64,000 nucleotides of DNA from Syngnathus acus (GCF_901709675.1 NC_051094.1:13016501-13080500), one strand, 5' to 3'. Counted from the stretch's first letter, positions 45,841 to 58,216 are shown. Numbers and translations are program-made. The notes: generated from the sequence alone by a model not told the origin.

Positions 45841-48579
45841 TCTTGTGGGAGTTGTCGCCTCCCATCCCTAATACGTCGTGATCATTTTTTGTTGCGTTTG
45901 TTTTTTGGTTTGTTTTGCGGTGTCCCCTCTCATTTTGTGGATTGTACATTGGCACCAGTTATCACGCTGATTTGCGTTTGTTTTTCGCCTGTGTTTACCT
46001 CGCCTGAACGATAGTGGCTTTTTACCATATTCTCAAGACCCAATGATCAGTAAGACATTTGCTGTCAGTTCTAACTCTTTCTGTTATGCATATTTTTCTT
46101 TTTTGTTTCTTTTTGCTTCATATTTTGTTTGGGATTTGTAGCATTCACTCTCTGGCCTGAATAATTTTATGGGATTTGTTTGTTTGATAGTTTGTTGGTT
46201 GCACTTCACTCTACACGTCTGTCAAAACCTGGCAGAAAAACTGTCCACAGATTGGGATCAGGGCCTGCCTAGGTCAAGACATGATTATAATCAGATTTAC
46301 TGGCGTAATAATTCTCTTGTCTGCAAAGTGTTCAAAGTTGCGCAAATATCAAATGCATCTATCTGATGTACTGGCTGATGGGAGAGTGAATCTGAGGTAA
46401 TGTGTGCGCAAGAGGGTTTTATGAGACTGAATCTGGTCCCAGTATATACAGGATGTGCAATTTGTATGTATTTATGTATCTGTACCCTGTAACATTGTAC
46501 ACTTGCACAATTAACGAGCCACCTACAATAACATGCCCATTTGAACAATGTCCACACATTGCTCATGGATATGTTTATGAATGTCTTTGGTAAATTGTGT
46601 TTCCCATCTGTCACTCAAGCAGGGGACAATCAAATGTGTTTGGGGCTTATTATGTTATTCTCAGCCATGGCAAATAGTTCTACAAGTCAATTGCGCAAAG
46701 CGATGGGAAAACAACTCAAACACCACTTCCACACAATCATCCCTTCATCTCTACACCACCCTCCTTGCCTGTTCTTATCAGTGTTGTGTTTCCCCGCTAC
46801 ATGTCTCTAACCCCTGTTGGGATCGGTCTTTTAGCTTTCACCTAGTGAATACCGTACATACCTCACTAAAGTTTCAACTTGTCTTCAGTGGTGGAGGTTA
46901 GCTTAGACAAGGTGGGCAATGGAAGATGCATCATCTCATGTACATTATGTCCTTGGGACTCAGAAAGAAATTTGGTCAAGAACAAGATTTTGAATGTGTT
47001 ACTTAGAGTTATGAATAAACACCAGAGAATAATTGTAGATTTAAAAAATTGTGAATTAAAATTTTGATTCCCTTCCTTAAGTTGTGTAGAAAAATCTGGC
47101 AATTAATTTGCCCACAAACTAGTCTGAATGGAGAATGAATTGAAGAGACCTGAGGCAATTATGCTCTTGGATGCTCAATTGTCTTTGGTAAAGATCTTTC
47201 GACAAAGCACCAGTATAAAGATTTTTGTTTTTTTGCACAGAAAACTCTTCAATCAGAGTAGAAACCTGTTGTAAGAACTCGTACACCAAAATAAGAATGA
47301 GTTTGGACCAGGATTTTATTTTCAATAGTATAACAGAGACTGACATTCTCTGTAAACTAAAAACAACAGCATTCACCAAAACGCGTAAACAGTCTGTCAG
47401 TCTGTAATTCTAGCATGCGGTTTTATCCCATGTTGTGAATTACCTGCGCAGTATTAATTTTTTCATATATAGACGTATATACACTTAATTCCAGTAAAGC
47501 AAGCGCCATTCCTTTTCTTTGCAAAATTGAATGCCTCACAAGGCACAGAGGCTCTCTGCTTCACCACTCCACCTTTGAGAGATCTTGGCCACTGAGCCCT
47601 TGCACTGATTACTCTTGTTACTTAATTATACATTTGGACCCACCACATTGGCCACAAAAGGCTGCTGTGCTTCCACTGACCCAGCTCCCTCCTTCAGATC
47701 CCAACTCGTGAAGGGAATGAAACAAAATAAAGAGGGTCCACTTAAATCTTTTGCCAAAGGGACTAAATTGACAGATTCTCATGTAGCCTGTGTGTGACAG
47801 GCCTCCAGCTCACTGCACAAGTTACTCGCACAAAGCTGTTTGAAAGCGACTCACAGAGTTAAAAGGCAATCAAAGATCCATCAGTGACAAATACGATGAA
47901 TGGAAGTAAGGAAGTGGTTAGGAAGTGGTTTAATTTGATAAAACTTGAGAATTTTAATGTGTTTCTCTTCTAAATGAAAGGCCTCACTTCACTTTATACT
48001 TTATTTCAGATTCACTCTAAAATATACTTTTTTTTTTCCAAAATATAATAGTTTTCATGACTGTACTGAAGACTTCAGGTACACCAGTCAGACTACATCT
48101 TTCAATTACAAACTAAATAGAAGACAAATTGTCCTTTGACCATGCCAGACAAGGCATATTTTTGAAAGCAGTTCCTTTAGCGTTTTTCAGACGCGAATAC
48201 AACTTAAATGCTGGTGTTTTTCGCAAGGTGGATTGGTAAATACCACATTTAATAGGCTCTAAGGACACCGACAGTCAAGGCGCTGTGTCCTTGGGATACT
48301 ATTGTCCAATTTAAAAGCACAGTTAAAAGGCTAAATGAGAAGCAGCCACTGAATGTGAAGTCATTGAACAGGCTCTTTATAAAAGAACTGTGTTGAATGT
48401 TTCACTTTTTTTATCTTTTATATGTATACAGTACAACATTGAATTTGTTACAAAAACATCAGAATCGCTCTGTACGGCTGTGTTGCTTTTGAAACTTGAA
48501 AACCTCTTAGAGACTACAAGACTTTTCTATCTCCGTTCAACCTGTCTTTTGTTCTGAAAGCTGTCAGCGAATGAGAGGT
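45841..48579. other. unassigned sequence, no gene seen
   Basis: Mostly AT-rich unique sequence. Frames up to 106 codons at 46297-46901 on both strands and 86 codons at 47119-47379 show no domain. No transposon ends were recognised. Confidence 0.45.
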
Positions 48580-48676
48580 TGTACACAAAAATAACATCCG
48601 CATTGATTATGAGCTGCATGGGGAGCCTAATGAATAATTCCTTATATATCCTGTGTCTGTTTCTTTTGTCTTATAG
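48580..48676. promoter_or_regulatory. possibly conserved intronic flank of candidate microexon
   Basis: CATTGATTATGAGCTGCATG and GGAGCCTAATGAATAATTCC upstream of the acceptor look like constrained intronic sequence, as often seen beside regulated neural microexons. The TTCTTTTGTCTTATAG stretch is a strong polypyrimidine tract and acceptor. Inference from texture only. Confidence 0.3.
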
Positions 48677-48706
48677 TGTGATGGTGAGAGTGACATTGAC
48701 AGCAAG
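48677..48706 (+). CDS. candidate 30-nt microexon, gene unknown
   Basis: The acceptor TGTTTCTTTTGTCTTATAG is strong, the 30-nt exon ends AAG, and the donor GTAAGG is near-consensus. In phase 0 the exon reads CDGESDIDSK, an acidic, hydrophilic decapeptide. It is also open in one other phase (VMVRVTLTA) and closed in the third. Length divisible by three, strong splice sites and an enhancer-like upstream flank fit a regulated microexon inserting ten residues into a surface loop. I could not assign a gene. If adjacent to the 34147 candidate, only the phase-0 reading of both is compatible. It could still be a chance arrangement. Confidence 0.42.
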
Positions 48707-49067
48707 GTAAGGCTGCGTTCCCCGTGTTTATGCAACTGACAAAAAGTCATCTGGAAGTGAAGAGAGGAAGGAATTCATAGTTTTGATGAAAAAAAGATGA
48801 GAAGCAATAGGCATTCTGTCAGTCGTACCACTGCTGATAAATTTACAAGACTCTGATGTGAAAAATGCAGGGCTGTCTTTGGGATTAGCATTTCTGTGTG
48901 TAGAACAATATGGAATTTGTTGCTTTTTAGGTCACACGTCCCTAAATAACTTATGAAGAATAGTTTGTATTTCTTAACTTAATATGTTAGCCTCATTCCT
49001 AATTAAATTACTCTTTTTGATCTTCTGATATTATTCTAAGAACATATTGTGTACACGTGGTGAACAC
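48707..49067. other. unassigned sequence
   Basis: Nothing recognisable between the candidate microexon and the LINE relic. Confidence 0.4.
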
Positions 49068-49795
49068 GTGGTGCCAGGTGGGCAAGTGAAAGCACTAAAA
49101 TGGTTTAGATCCTATTTGACTGGCAGGACTATTTTGTGTTAACCTTGATTGGCTAAATCACACTTCTCCCCACTGTGATATGGTGTTCCGCAAGGTTCAA
49201 TGTGTGGCCCTTTCTGTTTTTAATTGCTGGCCCTGGGTTCTATCGTTGGAAGGCGTGGTATGTACATTTTTCAGTGCTATGCAGGTGACAGTCAGAGCCA
49301 CGTCCTGCTAAGCAAAAGGAATATTTGTCCTTAAGGTCACCTTTGTCCTGTTTGGAGGAAATGGGTGACACTAAACTTGTTGAACTTCAACAAAAAGAAA
49401 ACAGAAGTTATGGTGTTGAGTTTCAGTCACACCGTGTTGGCTTGGGCCCCCAGCGTCTTATCTGAGGCCAACAGTCTCAAATTTGCATTTGAAATTAGAC
49501 TGGCAAATTGTTGCTGTTGTCAAATTTATGTTAATTCATTTCAATCTTGGGCAACAGCATTTAGAACCAGTAATCCATGCCTTCATTACATCTTGGCTGA
49601 ATTACTGTAATGCTTTTTATTTTGGAGTCGGCCAGTTCTTGCGCAAGCATCTCCAGTTGGTCAGAAATGCTACTACTTGCCCCCAATCTGGAGCACGTAG
49701 GAAATTAAAGAGTTGATTTTATGATACTATTCTTTGTCTTTGCCTCTCTGAGTGCCTCATACCTCTACATACCTGCAGTGCCTCAGGTCAGCAGA
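49068..49795 (+). pseudogene. L2-like LINE reverse transcriptase relic
   Basis: In one frame the sequence reads ALKWFRSYLTGR (49092), YGVPQGSMCGPF (49179), QCYAGDSQ (49272) and VTLNLLNFNKKKTEVMVLS (49365). After a frame change from about 49483 it reads HAFITSWLNYCNAFYFGV and LQLVRNAT. These are, in order, the RT-domain blocks of an L2/CR1-type non-LTR retrotransposon: the GVPQGS block, the YADD catalytic box, the thumb KTE motif, and the AFITSRLDYCNAL and LQLVQNAA tail. The catalytic box is mutated to YAGD. In-frame stops (for example after TILC near 49140) and frameshifts leave it dead. The 5' end is truncated as usual for LINEs. Confidence 0.85.
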
Positions 49796-51798
49796 CCAGA
49801 CACTACTAAAGAACTGTCTTTGATTTTATCCATCTAAGTTTTACTTTATGTACAACACTTTGTATTTTGTATACACTTGGTTTTTAAGTATAATTTTAAG
49901 TATATGTATGTATAAGAGTGCTGACCATCACCAAGGCATAAACCTTTATCACCAACGGTAGCATCACTGAGTAAATATAAGATTCTTAGCAAGTTTTAAT
50001 GTTCGATTTCAAAAGTGTCCTGCAATATTTAGATGAAACATTGTTTTTATTCTTTAGCCTTTCCTACTCAAAGCAAATTCGGGCCCCAAGATTTAGCATT
50101 TCGTTAAAATGTTTAATGTCATCAACAATGTGTCTTCTCTCCAAAATTGTTCATAAACTTTATAACAACTAAAAATAATACCTGCACATAAGGAAAGAGA
50201 ACAAGTTGCTCTACTAAACACTGTTGACATTTAGACACAAACATTCACACATACAAATGACTCCTAATAAAATCCCATCAAACAAAAACAGCATCTGATT
50301 CGTTTATCCCCCAGTGCAGTAATCCTTATCTTTAGATACCTGGGAAAACTTTTTATGCTATGTAAATATCCAATCAAATGTTCGTTGCCACATTATCAAC
50401 TCTTTGACATTTGACATCTGTAGTCAGTCACTCAAGCGTTGATGTATTTGTTTAGCACAGACTCGGTAATGGTTGGTTGGTGGCAGCCACCTGTTTACAA
50501 GATGCAATGGCTTTAGGGAACCTCACTACATTTTAATTCCTTTACCATTTAGCAATTACTCCCGGGTAAATGAATGAGATAGCATGCCTAATCTCCTGTA
50601 AGCTTTGCTCCCAGTTCTGTAGCACTGTCTACAGAGTTCCCTATAAATAATAAATTGATTGCTGGCCCAATTTACATTATGTGTAGTTCGGCGTGTCAAT
50701 ATTCTTTTATCTCTTTACTGAAGCAAGAAAAGAGCAAGGCCGCAAGCTAGTTCATGCAACAGTCACGAAACAGGCCAGTCAGTCATCATGGACCTCCCTG
50801 GCATCACTACAGGGGTTGAACAAGAAAAGTAATGCAAGAAGGAGGCTCTGAATGTTTTATTTTATTTTATTTTGTTTTGTTTTTACCCTAATGCCACTTC
50901 TATTTATCATTAGAAATACCATGCACAAGACTCCAAATAGTGGGAACTACATCAAGTGTCAAAATTACTCGATCAATTAAGAGCCATCATTTCAGTTAAA
51001 TAATCCGTTAAAATTCCTCTGATTTCATCCTCTCAAAAGTTGATATTCTCTGACTTTATTTTTTAATCCTTCATGAAAGCACACTTATACGTACGTAGTC
51101 TTCTGCGTTTATTTAAAACAAGATCTTATTAAACATCTGCTTTTACTTTAGAAAACAATGATCAATTTTTTTCCCTGTTTTCTGACTTGTTATGGACCAA
51201 ACCAGTAAATGAATCATAATAAAATTATTGAAAAAATTATAGTCAGTTTAATCCGTAGCATATATCAAACATGTAGCCCCTCACATAAATCAATGTCCAA
51301 GAAGCTCTCAGTTTCAAAAATGGTGAGTACAACAACCCTCCCTCTTGTGTAATATGTCTGAGTTGTTGTTCAGTTGATTTTGTTTCCTCATGAAACAATG
51401 CAAAATAAAGAACTATCATAAGCATAATTGGGAACATAATATTGTGCACATTTTAATGTGAAATATTGTTTCATCCAATTATCTGAGTAATTGATGGAAA
51501 AATCAATACAATTATCAACTTTTGAAATACGAGTGACAGCTAGCTGGCCACAGGGCTGGCTGTATAATAGACAAACCATTTATTTTTCTTTAAACTGTGG
51601 TTTTTCAGTTTTTATTTTCCATTATTCTTTTTGTACCTGCACGATTAAAAAAAAAAAAGCAGTGTTAATGATGTGATATCGATAAGCGGTATCATCAAGA
51701 ATGTTTATACCGATACCGTCCCTTGTCACAGTCCTATTTTTCACTCCAACAAACAGTGCCCTGTTGGTGAAAGTGTTCACCACTTTCTAAGATTGTGA
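49796..51798. other. unassigned AT-rich sequence
   Basis: No gene is supported. ATGATGTGATATCGATAAGC and TTATACCGATACCGTCCC at 51669-51722 resemble GGTATCGATACC-type repeats seen at 23.1 and 34.7 kb. There is a run of TTTTA units at 50857-50890. The rest is unique sequence. Confidence 0.4.
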
Positions 51799-51990
51799 TC
51801 TTTTACTAAGATCCCAATTGGTGGGTGCTAAATTGCCTGCTCGCTTGCTGTAACAGATTGTGCTGTTGGCAACAGGTGTAAAAGTGGTGAAGACTGCTGA
51901 CTGCTTTAGGTTGCAACAATGGAACATTTGGAAGTGCGGCGTAAGCACAAAACGAAATTTGAAGCGATGGAATCGGAAGAGTTAGGGAAG
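51799..51990. repeat. unclassified old repeat, copy B
   Basis: TTTTACTAAGATCCCAATTG, GTGGGTGCTAAATTGCC, GTTGGCAACAGGTGTAAAAG and AATGGAACATTTGG parallel in order the two halves of copy A at 45215-45840. It is shorter because of internal deletion and has no hAT insertion, so it serves as the empty-site counterpart. A short frame after ATG at 51920 is Lys/Glu-rich, but I do not recognise it. Confidence 0.55.
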
Positions 51991-54604
51991 ATAAACAAGC
52001 ATTTTACTGAGATATATAAATCATTCTGATATTTCTTGGGAAGGCAATAACCAAATCAAAGCCATGTTTTCTTACTCATCCCGATAACCCATTTTGCGTA
52101 ACCGTTTGTTTCAGACTTGGGACAGCACAACTGATCCCAAAGATGCTAGAAATTTGGGGAGCACTGCAAATTTGCATTGTGAAAGAGCCCATATGTCACA
52201 TATTTTTTGTGTGGCCTGAGTGGAAAAGGGCTATACCCTCCATTGCCTCTCATTTAGCTAAATTTGACTTTTGGGCCCCATTCTGTTTAGTAAACAGACT
52301 GGAATGCAGTTCAATATTTGGCCACCTCTGCCGCCAAGCATTCAGCTGCTGGATTGTCTAACTTTGTCGCATTTATTAATCAGTTCATTATTATCTGTTT
52401 TGTCTGCACTCATCTGATTCATCTGATGACTCATCTCTCATAGAAGGCAAAACAATACTTATTACTGAGTAAAATCAATTAAATTCCAAATATGTTTGTG
52501 CAGGAAAAACAAATCCAGTTGCTGTCTGAACTTTTGCAAGGGCATTCCGGATCAGCTTGAGAGTCTTTTGAGATTTCTTTGAATAGCAACATCTCAAAAA
52601 GATTGATCAAGCCAAGATATAATCGACACATTTTTCTAAATGACATTTTTATATAGGCTTAAAGGAAGTATCCTTCATGACTCAACTAGCTCTGAAAAGG
52701 TTATGATCTAGGACAAATCATAAAACTTTCTTTTTTATGGGGGTGGGGGTCTATATTACTGTTAAAAATCAAAGTTTCACAAAAGTTATAATGTCTTTAA
52801 AACATATAGACAACTGACTTTTAGCAAGCCTCATGGGGTGTCATCAGCTTGATGAAAAAGATCTTTGTTGTTTATAACTTGTGTTTTAGAAAATGATGAA
52901 CAGATTCAACATTTCTCTCTGTTTAACTCCAAGAGACGGGCTATTTTTCCATTCAGTAGTGAATGAAATATAGATGTGAAAATGAGGGGAAACTAATAAA
53001 ACCCATGCCAAAGACAACATACGGTAAATTATTTGTTCTGATTCAATTTTGACTGAGGTCATCAGTAGCACGTTCACTTGTGCTTGCATCTTTTTTAATG
53101 CATTCTAGTTGGGATTGGGAATAAGATAAATAGATAAGTTTGATAAATGCTGTAAAATTAGAACAGTGATTTATTGTAGGCTTTAATAGCCAGAATGCTA
53201 TTGTCAAAGTAACTCATGAAATAATTTCTTGCGAGAGTTATGTGATTACATGGATCAATAGCGCTGTGACTTGTTGGGATAAGAATTAATGTGACTTTTA
53301 GGTTTTATTAAAGAATATTAATACAGCAGTCCAGGGTTTATGTGTGAAAGAAAGTGAAACAACATCTGGGTAAAGGTTAAAGCATTAGTAGCCTTTTCAT
53401 TTCTTCAAAAACAGACATTACTACAGTACAATAACAGCAATGAAAACCATGACCCATTCACTGAAAATTGCTGTGAAATGTAGGGCATGGGTGACATTAC
53501 TGAGACCAGCTATCATTTCACATGGAAAAAAAGTGAAGAGTGAAACAATGGATTCCACTCAATGGATGATAAAGCCTCTCATTTGTAATTTGGAGTACTC
53601 AAGCTAAACTAGTTGAGATCATTTTCTGAAGCTGTCCACCTTTAGACTTCACCTCACTGCCATGCACACTCCAAAGACGCCTATTTTTGACACACTCGAC
53701 CAGTGTTTGGCCTCGCTGCTAGTCAATCTGCCTTACAGTCTACATAACATGACTTATAGAGAGAGCTATTTGCTCACTGGCCTCTTTGTCTAAGAAAGAA
53801 ATGTAGTCTCTCTGAATATTCATTTAAAGGCCACAGCGGATTTAGGCTGAGATCAATTCCATGCCAAAGGGGATGTAATGTTTCTTCAAGGAAATTTTAA
53901 CTCTAATGACAACAGGGACTTCTATATTTAGCCACAATTGCACATGCCATTTTGTGAAGGAAAATAAAACCCTTCTGTATTAGGGAGCCCGCCTCAGCCA
54001 AGTCATGTCGGGAAAAGCCATGCAGTGCCAGCGCTTAACACACACAGTCTTGCATATCCAGCCAGGAGAAATGTGTAAGTCATTACTGTCCATCCATGTT
54101 TATTGAATAAAACTCCACTTAAGTGTTATGTTTATGCACGGTCAGAAACACTCAACTCTTACATCAATGCACACAAAACCATTTGTGTTTTTTTTCCTAC
54201 TTGGTACAGAACATCTGCAGCCAATATTGAGTCAATTTTGGTTGTATTACTCATGTGGAAAAATGTATACAGTGTTGTTATTCAATCGGCCACTTAAAAT
54301 AAGAACATGGTGTCATGTCACTTTAAGACACTGTAGGCACACCACACGGGTTTTGTCTTGAGTTGCTTGTTTAACCGCACTCACACTGCTTCACTGGATG
54401 CGTGTTGCTTAAACGTTTTATTGCGGACGAATCGAGACTGCATGATTCAAAGTGGGATAATTGGAGCTGTGTTTGTTTGATATTTGAACTTACAGTGATT
54501 CTTTTTACTGACAGCCTATATAGACAACAAAATTCACATTAGATTCATAGAGGTTTGGATTATATCAAATTAAAAAATAGAGACACGTTTTGTGTTACCA
54601 CGAC
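51991..54604. other. unassigned sequence, no gene seen
   Basis: AT-rich unique sequence. Frames reach 77 codons and have no domains. Positions 53640-54060 are somewhat more balanced in composition. No repeat ends were recognised. Confidence 0.45.
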
Positions 54605-54655
54605 CAGCAGTGTTGCCACAGTTACCTTGAAAAGTAACTTTGTTTCATTACCGAT

Positions 54656-55515
54656 TACCGTATTTTTCGCACCAAAAGGCGCACTGGATTATAAGGCGCA
54701 CCCTCATTGAATTTTTTATTTTAGAAATTATTTCATATATAGGGCGCACCGGATTAAAAGGCGCATAAAATAGAAGCTATACTGCAACAAACTGAGGTTG
54801 ACTAGGGTTGCGGTATGCATCCACTAGCCAATAACCAATGAGCCCTCTGTAAACAATCGCGTTTCTCAAACAATCTCCTATAAAATGATCAGAACTGACT
54901 AAAGTTCGATCTAACACTGGTACTGCTTACCTATGTTTCCCTTCCATATCGATCCGTAAATTTACTTGAAACATTAACAGAGCAGCCTATTTTGACATGA
55001 AATAGCCTTGTGCGTATAGCAGCTATTATTATAGCATTAGCCACCCGCAAACTCCCATAAGCCTCAGCTCGCAGACCCCCATGAGCCTCAGCAAAGTGTA
55101 AACAATCGCGTTTCTCAAACGATCTCCTATAAAATGATCGGAACTGACTAAAGTTTGATCTAACACATTGGTACTGCTTACCTATGTTTCCCTTCCATAT
55201 CAATCCGTAAATTTACTCGAAACATTAACGGAGCAGCCTATTTTGAAATGAAATAGCCTCGCGGGTACAACAGCTATTCGGTGACGCCCCCTGACCACAG
55301 TTGCCGTAATGTTGGGAAGCGATGCGACCTTGTAATTTACTAGTCGTACTAAAACGCACTGAAACATTTTGGCAGAGCACTGTGTACAACCAGTATGGAT
55401 CAACAAATTCATCAATTGATCCATATATAAGGCGCTCTGCATTATAAGGCGCACTGTGTTTTTTTGAGTAAAATGTAAGTTTTTAAGTGCGCCTAATAGT
55501 GCGGAAAATACGGTA
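54656..55515. mobile_element. pogo-like TIR element, 860 bp
   Basis: The left end is TACCGTATTTTTCGCACC and the right end AGTGCGGAAAATACGGTA, the same ends as the elements at 11761 and 59874. TA borders fit a TA target duplication. Just inside both ends are more GGCGCAC words (TTATAAGGCGCACCC, GGCGCTCTGCATTATAAGGC). It contains a large internal duplication (separate entry) and no transposase relic. Minus-strand frames of 84 and 90 codons here share the peptide KIGCSVNVSSKFTD only because of that duplication. Confidence 0.88.
54849..55275. repeat. internal 249-bp-offset direct repeat
   Basis: A unit of about 178 bp (54849 to about 55027, and 55098 to 55275) occurs twice, offset by 249 bp. It includes GTAAACAATCGCGTTTCTCA, CTCCTATAAAATGATC and CTTCCATATC. 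The copies differ at several positions. Between them is a smaller duplication of CCATAAGCCTCAG / CCATGAGCCTCAG. Confidence 0.9.
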
Positions 55516-55600
55516 CTTAATTTGAAAAGTAATGTACTGTACTGGTTATGTGATTTTACTTAAGTTCGATTACACGTTACTGCTTTGGTTACCTTCAGCA

Positions 55601-56799
55601 GCTGGTGACAAGTCTGCTTCAACATACAAATGGCAGCTGTTGTTTTCCATTTTATTGGAAGTACATGTTTAACAATAATGTTTTTCTCAGTAACATTTTT
55701 GTTTTCTAGGTAATACTGACATCACTGATAATTAATAAGTGTACTGTGGTTTAAGCCCTCGTTACTCTTTAGTCTTGAATCAGAATTTTACATTTCGAAA
55801 CAAAAGCGAGTAAACACAGTACATTCTGGTAAAGTCAGTAAAAGTGTATATTCAACTTAAACTTCATCACCAAGTCAAGGAAGGAAGCTCACTTTTCAGT
55901 TAGTCTTCAGATCTGTGGACACGATGCTAAATACAATGTCGATCGTGAGGTTCCAATCGGTCCAAAAGCTGAAAGGCTTGCTTCAACATACATTTTCTAA
56001 TATAGGCTGTTCAGGGAAAATGTCCAACTTTATCTGTGGTCAGGCGTTGCCCAAATCTGGGTTGTGTGTACCATGTCTGCTGCTACACCATAATATCTTT
56101 GCAGACCATTTATATTATGATTATGTGTAAGCATCAGAAAGAAGCCACACTTAGGACTTGTTCATTGAGCTTTGCTCATATACTGTTTTTTCTGACATCT
56201 TGTATAACTACATGCTTTATAATGCTAACCTTCAGGCGAGTTCTATAGACAGGCTGTGGGTGCCACATCACAGTTGTGCTGCTGCTTGTCTCTGTATTGC
56301 TTCATGAAATACATTGCTAGTGACAAGCCATCTTTGCTGATGTCACTTGGCTGTGTCTGCTCCATGACCCTACAGAAGCTACAAGTCTTTCACTGGCATC
56401 ATGCCTCCCCCTCTCAACTTGCTTTGGGGCCAGGTTTCACTGTTGAGCATGCCCTTTGATTCAGAGCCACAAATACGGGCACACATCACACCACTGACTG
56501 TGCAATATTCCTGCCATCTTGATTTCAGAAACAAATGTCCTCTCTGTTCACTTCCTAGATACACTCTAAGTGCACAGCAGATGTACAATATATACAATAT
56601 ATATTCTTATTGTGAATAATATCAGAGCAACACCTGATGCAAATCTTCATTCATGCTCAAAGGTATAGTTGACTAGTAACCAAACTCCTTTTGACCTTGC
56701 TGTTCCGAATTAATGAAGTCCCCGGGTCCAAATATTATCTTAAGCAGACTAAATCACCCTTGGGGGGGTAGGGTTAATCTTTCATACTGTAATTTGTCT
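55601..56799. other. unassigned sequence
   Basis: No gene is supported. Frames of 67-77 codons on both strands at 55915-56619 have no domains. Nothing else is recognisable. Confidence 0.45.
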
Positions 56800-57190
56800 T
56801 ACTTGGCTTTTTATCGTTAAATTAACCAATGTGAAAGAAGGAATACGAAGAAATAGACCAAAGGCTGAGTGTGCCTCAAAGTCCACATCAAGAAGAGAAA
56901 AAAAATGACATCTCCATATTAAGGCCTGTGTTGCTGGTGTCAGTTCTAATTTCTCAGAGCCTGTGGGGAGCTGAATGCAACCAGGCAGCTCGGGTCTCAT
57001 CTCGTTCCTCCTCCATTTTGAATCAGGGCCGGCAAATCCCAAGCTGCGGGCAAAGGAATATTACTGGCAAATTGGTTTTAGATTAAAGGAGGTGGTGAGG
57101 CTTTCTGCTTTCTCAGCTCTTTCCCAGGTGAACTTAATCTAATTTCATTAAAGAGATGAGGACGGATGATCACTTGTGTCGAAACATTAA
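56800..57190. promoter_or_regulatory. candidate conserved noncoding element
   Basis: Balanced sequence with CATCTCCATATTAAGGCCTG, CTCCTCCATTTTGAATCAGG and GAACTTAATCTAATTTCATT. A minus-strand 86-codon frame and a plus-strand 71-codon frame overlap here without domains. The texture is enhancer-like. Inference only. Confidence 0.3.
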
Positions 57191-57445
57191 GAAGGTCCAT
57201 TTTTCCCATCCATATAAAAACTGTCAGAGGTTGACAGCGGCCTGGTGGGTATCCTGTTTGTTGTACAAGAGAGAATGATCTGCATGCATGGTACCCTACT
57301 CATAAATATCGGAGTTAGGAACATTCCGACAAACTGACTGCTGCGTAGACCAAAATTCTGTTCGGAATTCAATACTACCACATTAAATTGGATACAAGAT
57401 CTTCTTTATGCTTTAGCTGTTTGTAATGTTTATTTGTGTCTTGTG

Positions 57446-57611
57446 TCACTCCAAATCACTAAATCCAATGAAATCTTCATCCTCTGTGTCACTTTTAAAC
57501 AACTCCGCTAACTCCGGAAGTAGAAGATGCGGTGTTTCCTCTTCGACGTCGCTTAAATCAGACTCTTCGTCAGACGCAGTTCCAATTATTCCAGCGTGTC
57601 CTCTTGCGGTT
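57446..57611 (-). pseudogene. pogo-like transposase C-terminal relic
   Basis: The minus-strand frame, open from about 57611 down to a TGA at 57446-57448, encodes a peptide with SDEESDLSDVEEE, then LLLPELAELFKSDTEDEDF, ending IGFSDLE. The acidic run and the final ELAELF ... DTEDEDFIGF motif match the tail in the element at 11761. It is followed on the plus strand by a GGAAAATACGGTA end. The N-terminal DNA-binding and catalytic domains are absent. As usual for pogo-type proteins the C-terminus is acidic, but the assignment rests on motif and end sequence. On the opposite strand the region can be misread as a Ser-rich small protein. Confidence 0.7.
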
Positions 57612-57714
57612 TAGTGTGAAAATAACGTGAAATGATATAATGTTGTGTTAATAATTTCGCACATAAGTCGCAAAATGTGAAAAAACTGCAATTTATAGTC
57701 CGGAAAATACGGTA
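57612..57714. mobile_element. pogo-like element terminal segment
   Basis: The right end reads TTTATAGTCCGGAAAATACG followed by GTA, a variant of the AGTGCGGAAAATACGGTA end of the three complete copies. CGCACATAAGTCGCAAAATG lies just inside. No partner end was found upstream, so the element seems truncated at or before 57420. Confidence 0.65.
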
Positions 57715-58216
57715 TATCTTTTAAATCTGCATCAAAAATATGTTTAAAGACACATGCATCTCTGATTAAAATTTGCAGTCGACTAGTGTTAACTCTCCAG
57801 CGAAAATGTTGTTTGTTGTGATGCCTTCAATGTTGGACTGTGGTAAACAGCAAATAGCTTTCCAAACTGTCAGCTGATGTTCACATGTGCGGAGTCAATT
57901 AACACCAAATCGCGTCGAGCTGCATATCCGTTTACTTCAGAGATGAGTGCCAGACCTAAAATCGTGCAAGGCCGAGCATCCCTTGGACTCTGGAGGGCAT
58001 ATTATGCGGTTGAACTTCTATGAAAAGTGGAAATCCGAGAAAGTGAGATAGCATGCTCAGAGGCAGCTGCCTTCAATTAAGCCCAAATCCTCGATCGATA
58101 CGCTCTCTTATGCGCATAACCATGCTGCTTTGATCTCAACCAACTTGAAAAAAAGTACATGGCTCAGAAGATTAGTAAAATAATGTCTCCTTAAGTAGGA
58201 ACAAGTTACTGGGGAG
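57715..58216. other. unassigned sequence
   Basis: Nothing recognisable. There is no frame of note. Confidence 0.4.

Larger units (their letters stand above)
54605..55600. repeat. older repeat split by a pogo-like element
   Basis: Left flank CAGTGTTGCCACAGTTACCT, AAAAGTAACTTTGTTTCATT; right flank CTTAATTTGAAAAGTAATGT, TACACGTTACTGCTTTGG. Both are variants of the GTAACTTTGAAAAGTAAC-type words of a common fish hAT-like repeat. Removing the element at 54656-55515 with one TA joins them into a plausible continuous sequence. Confidence 0.45.

Noticed and set aside
54931-55454. Two related minus-strand proteins sharing KIGCSVNVSSKFTD
   Set aside because: The similarity comes from the internal duplication of a noncoding TIR element.
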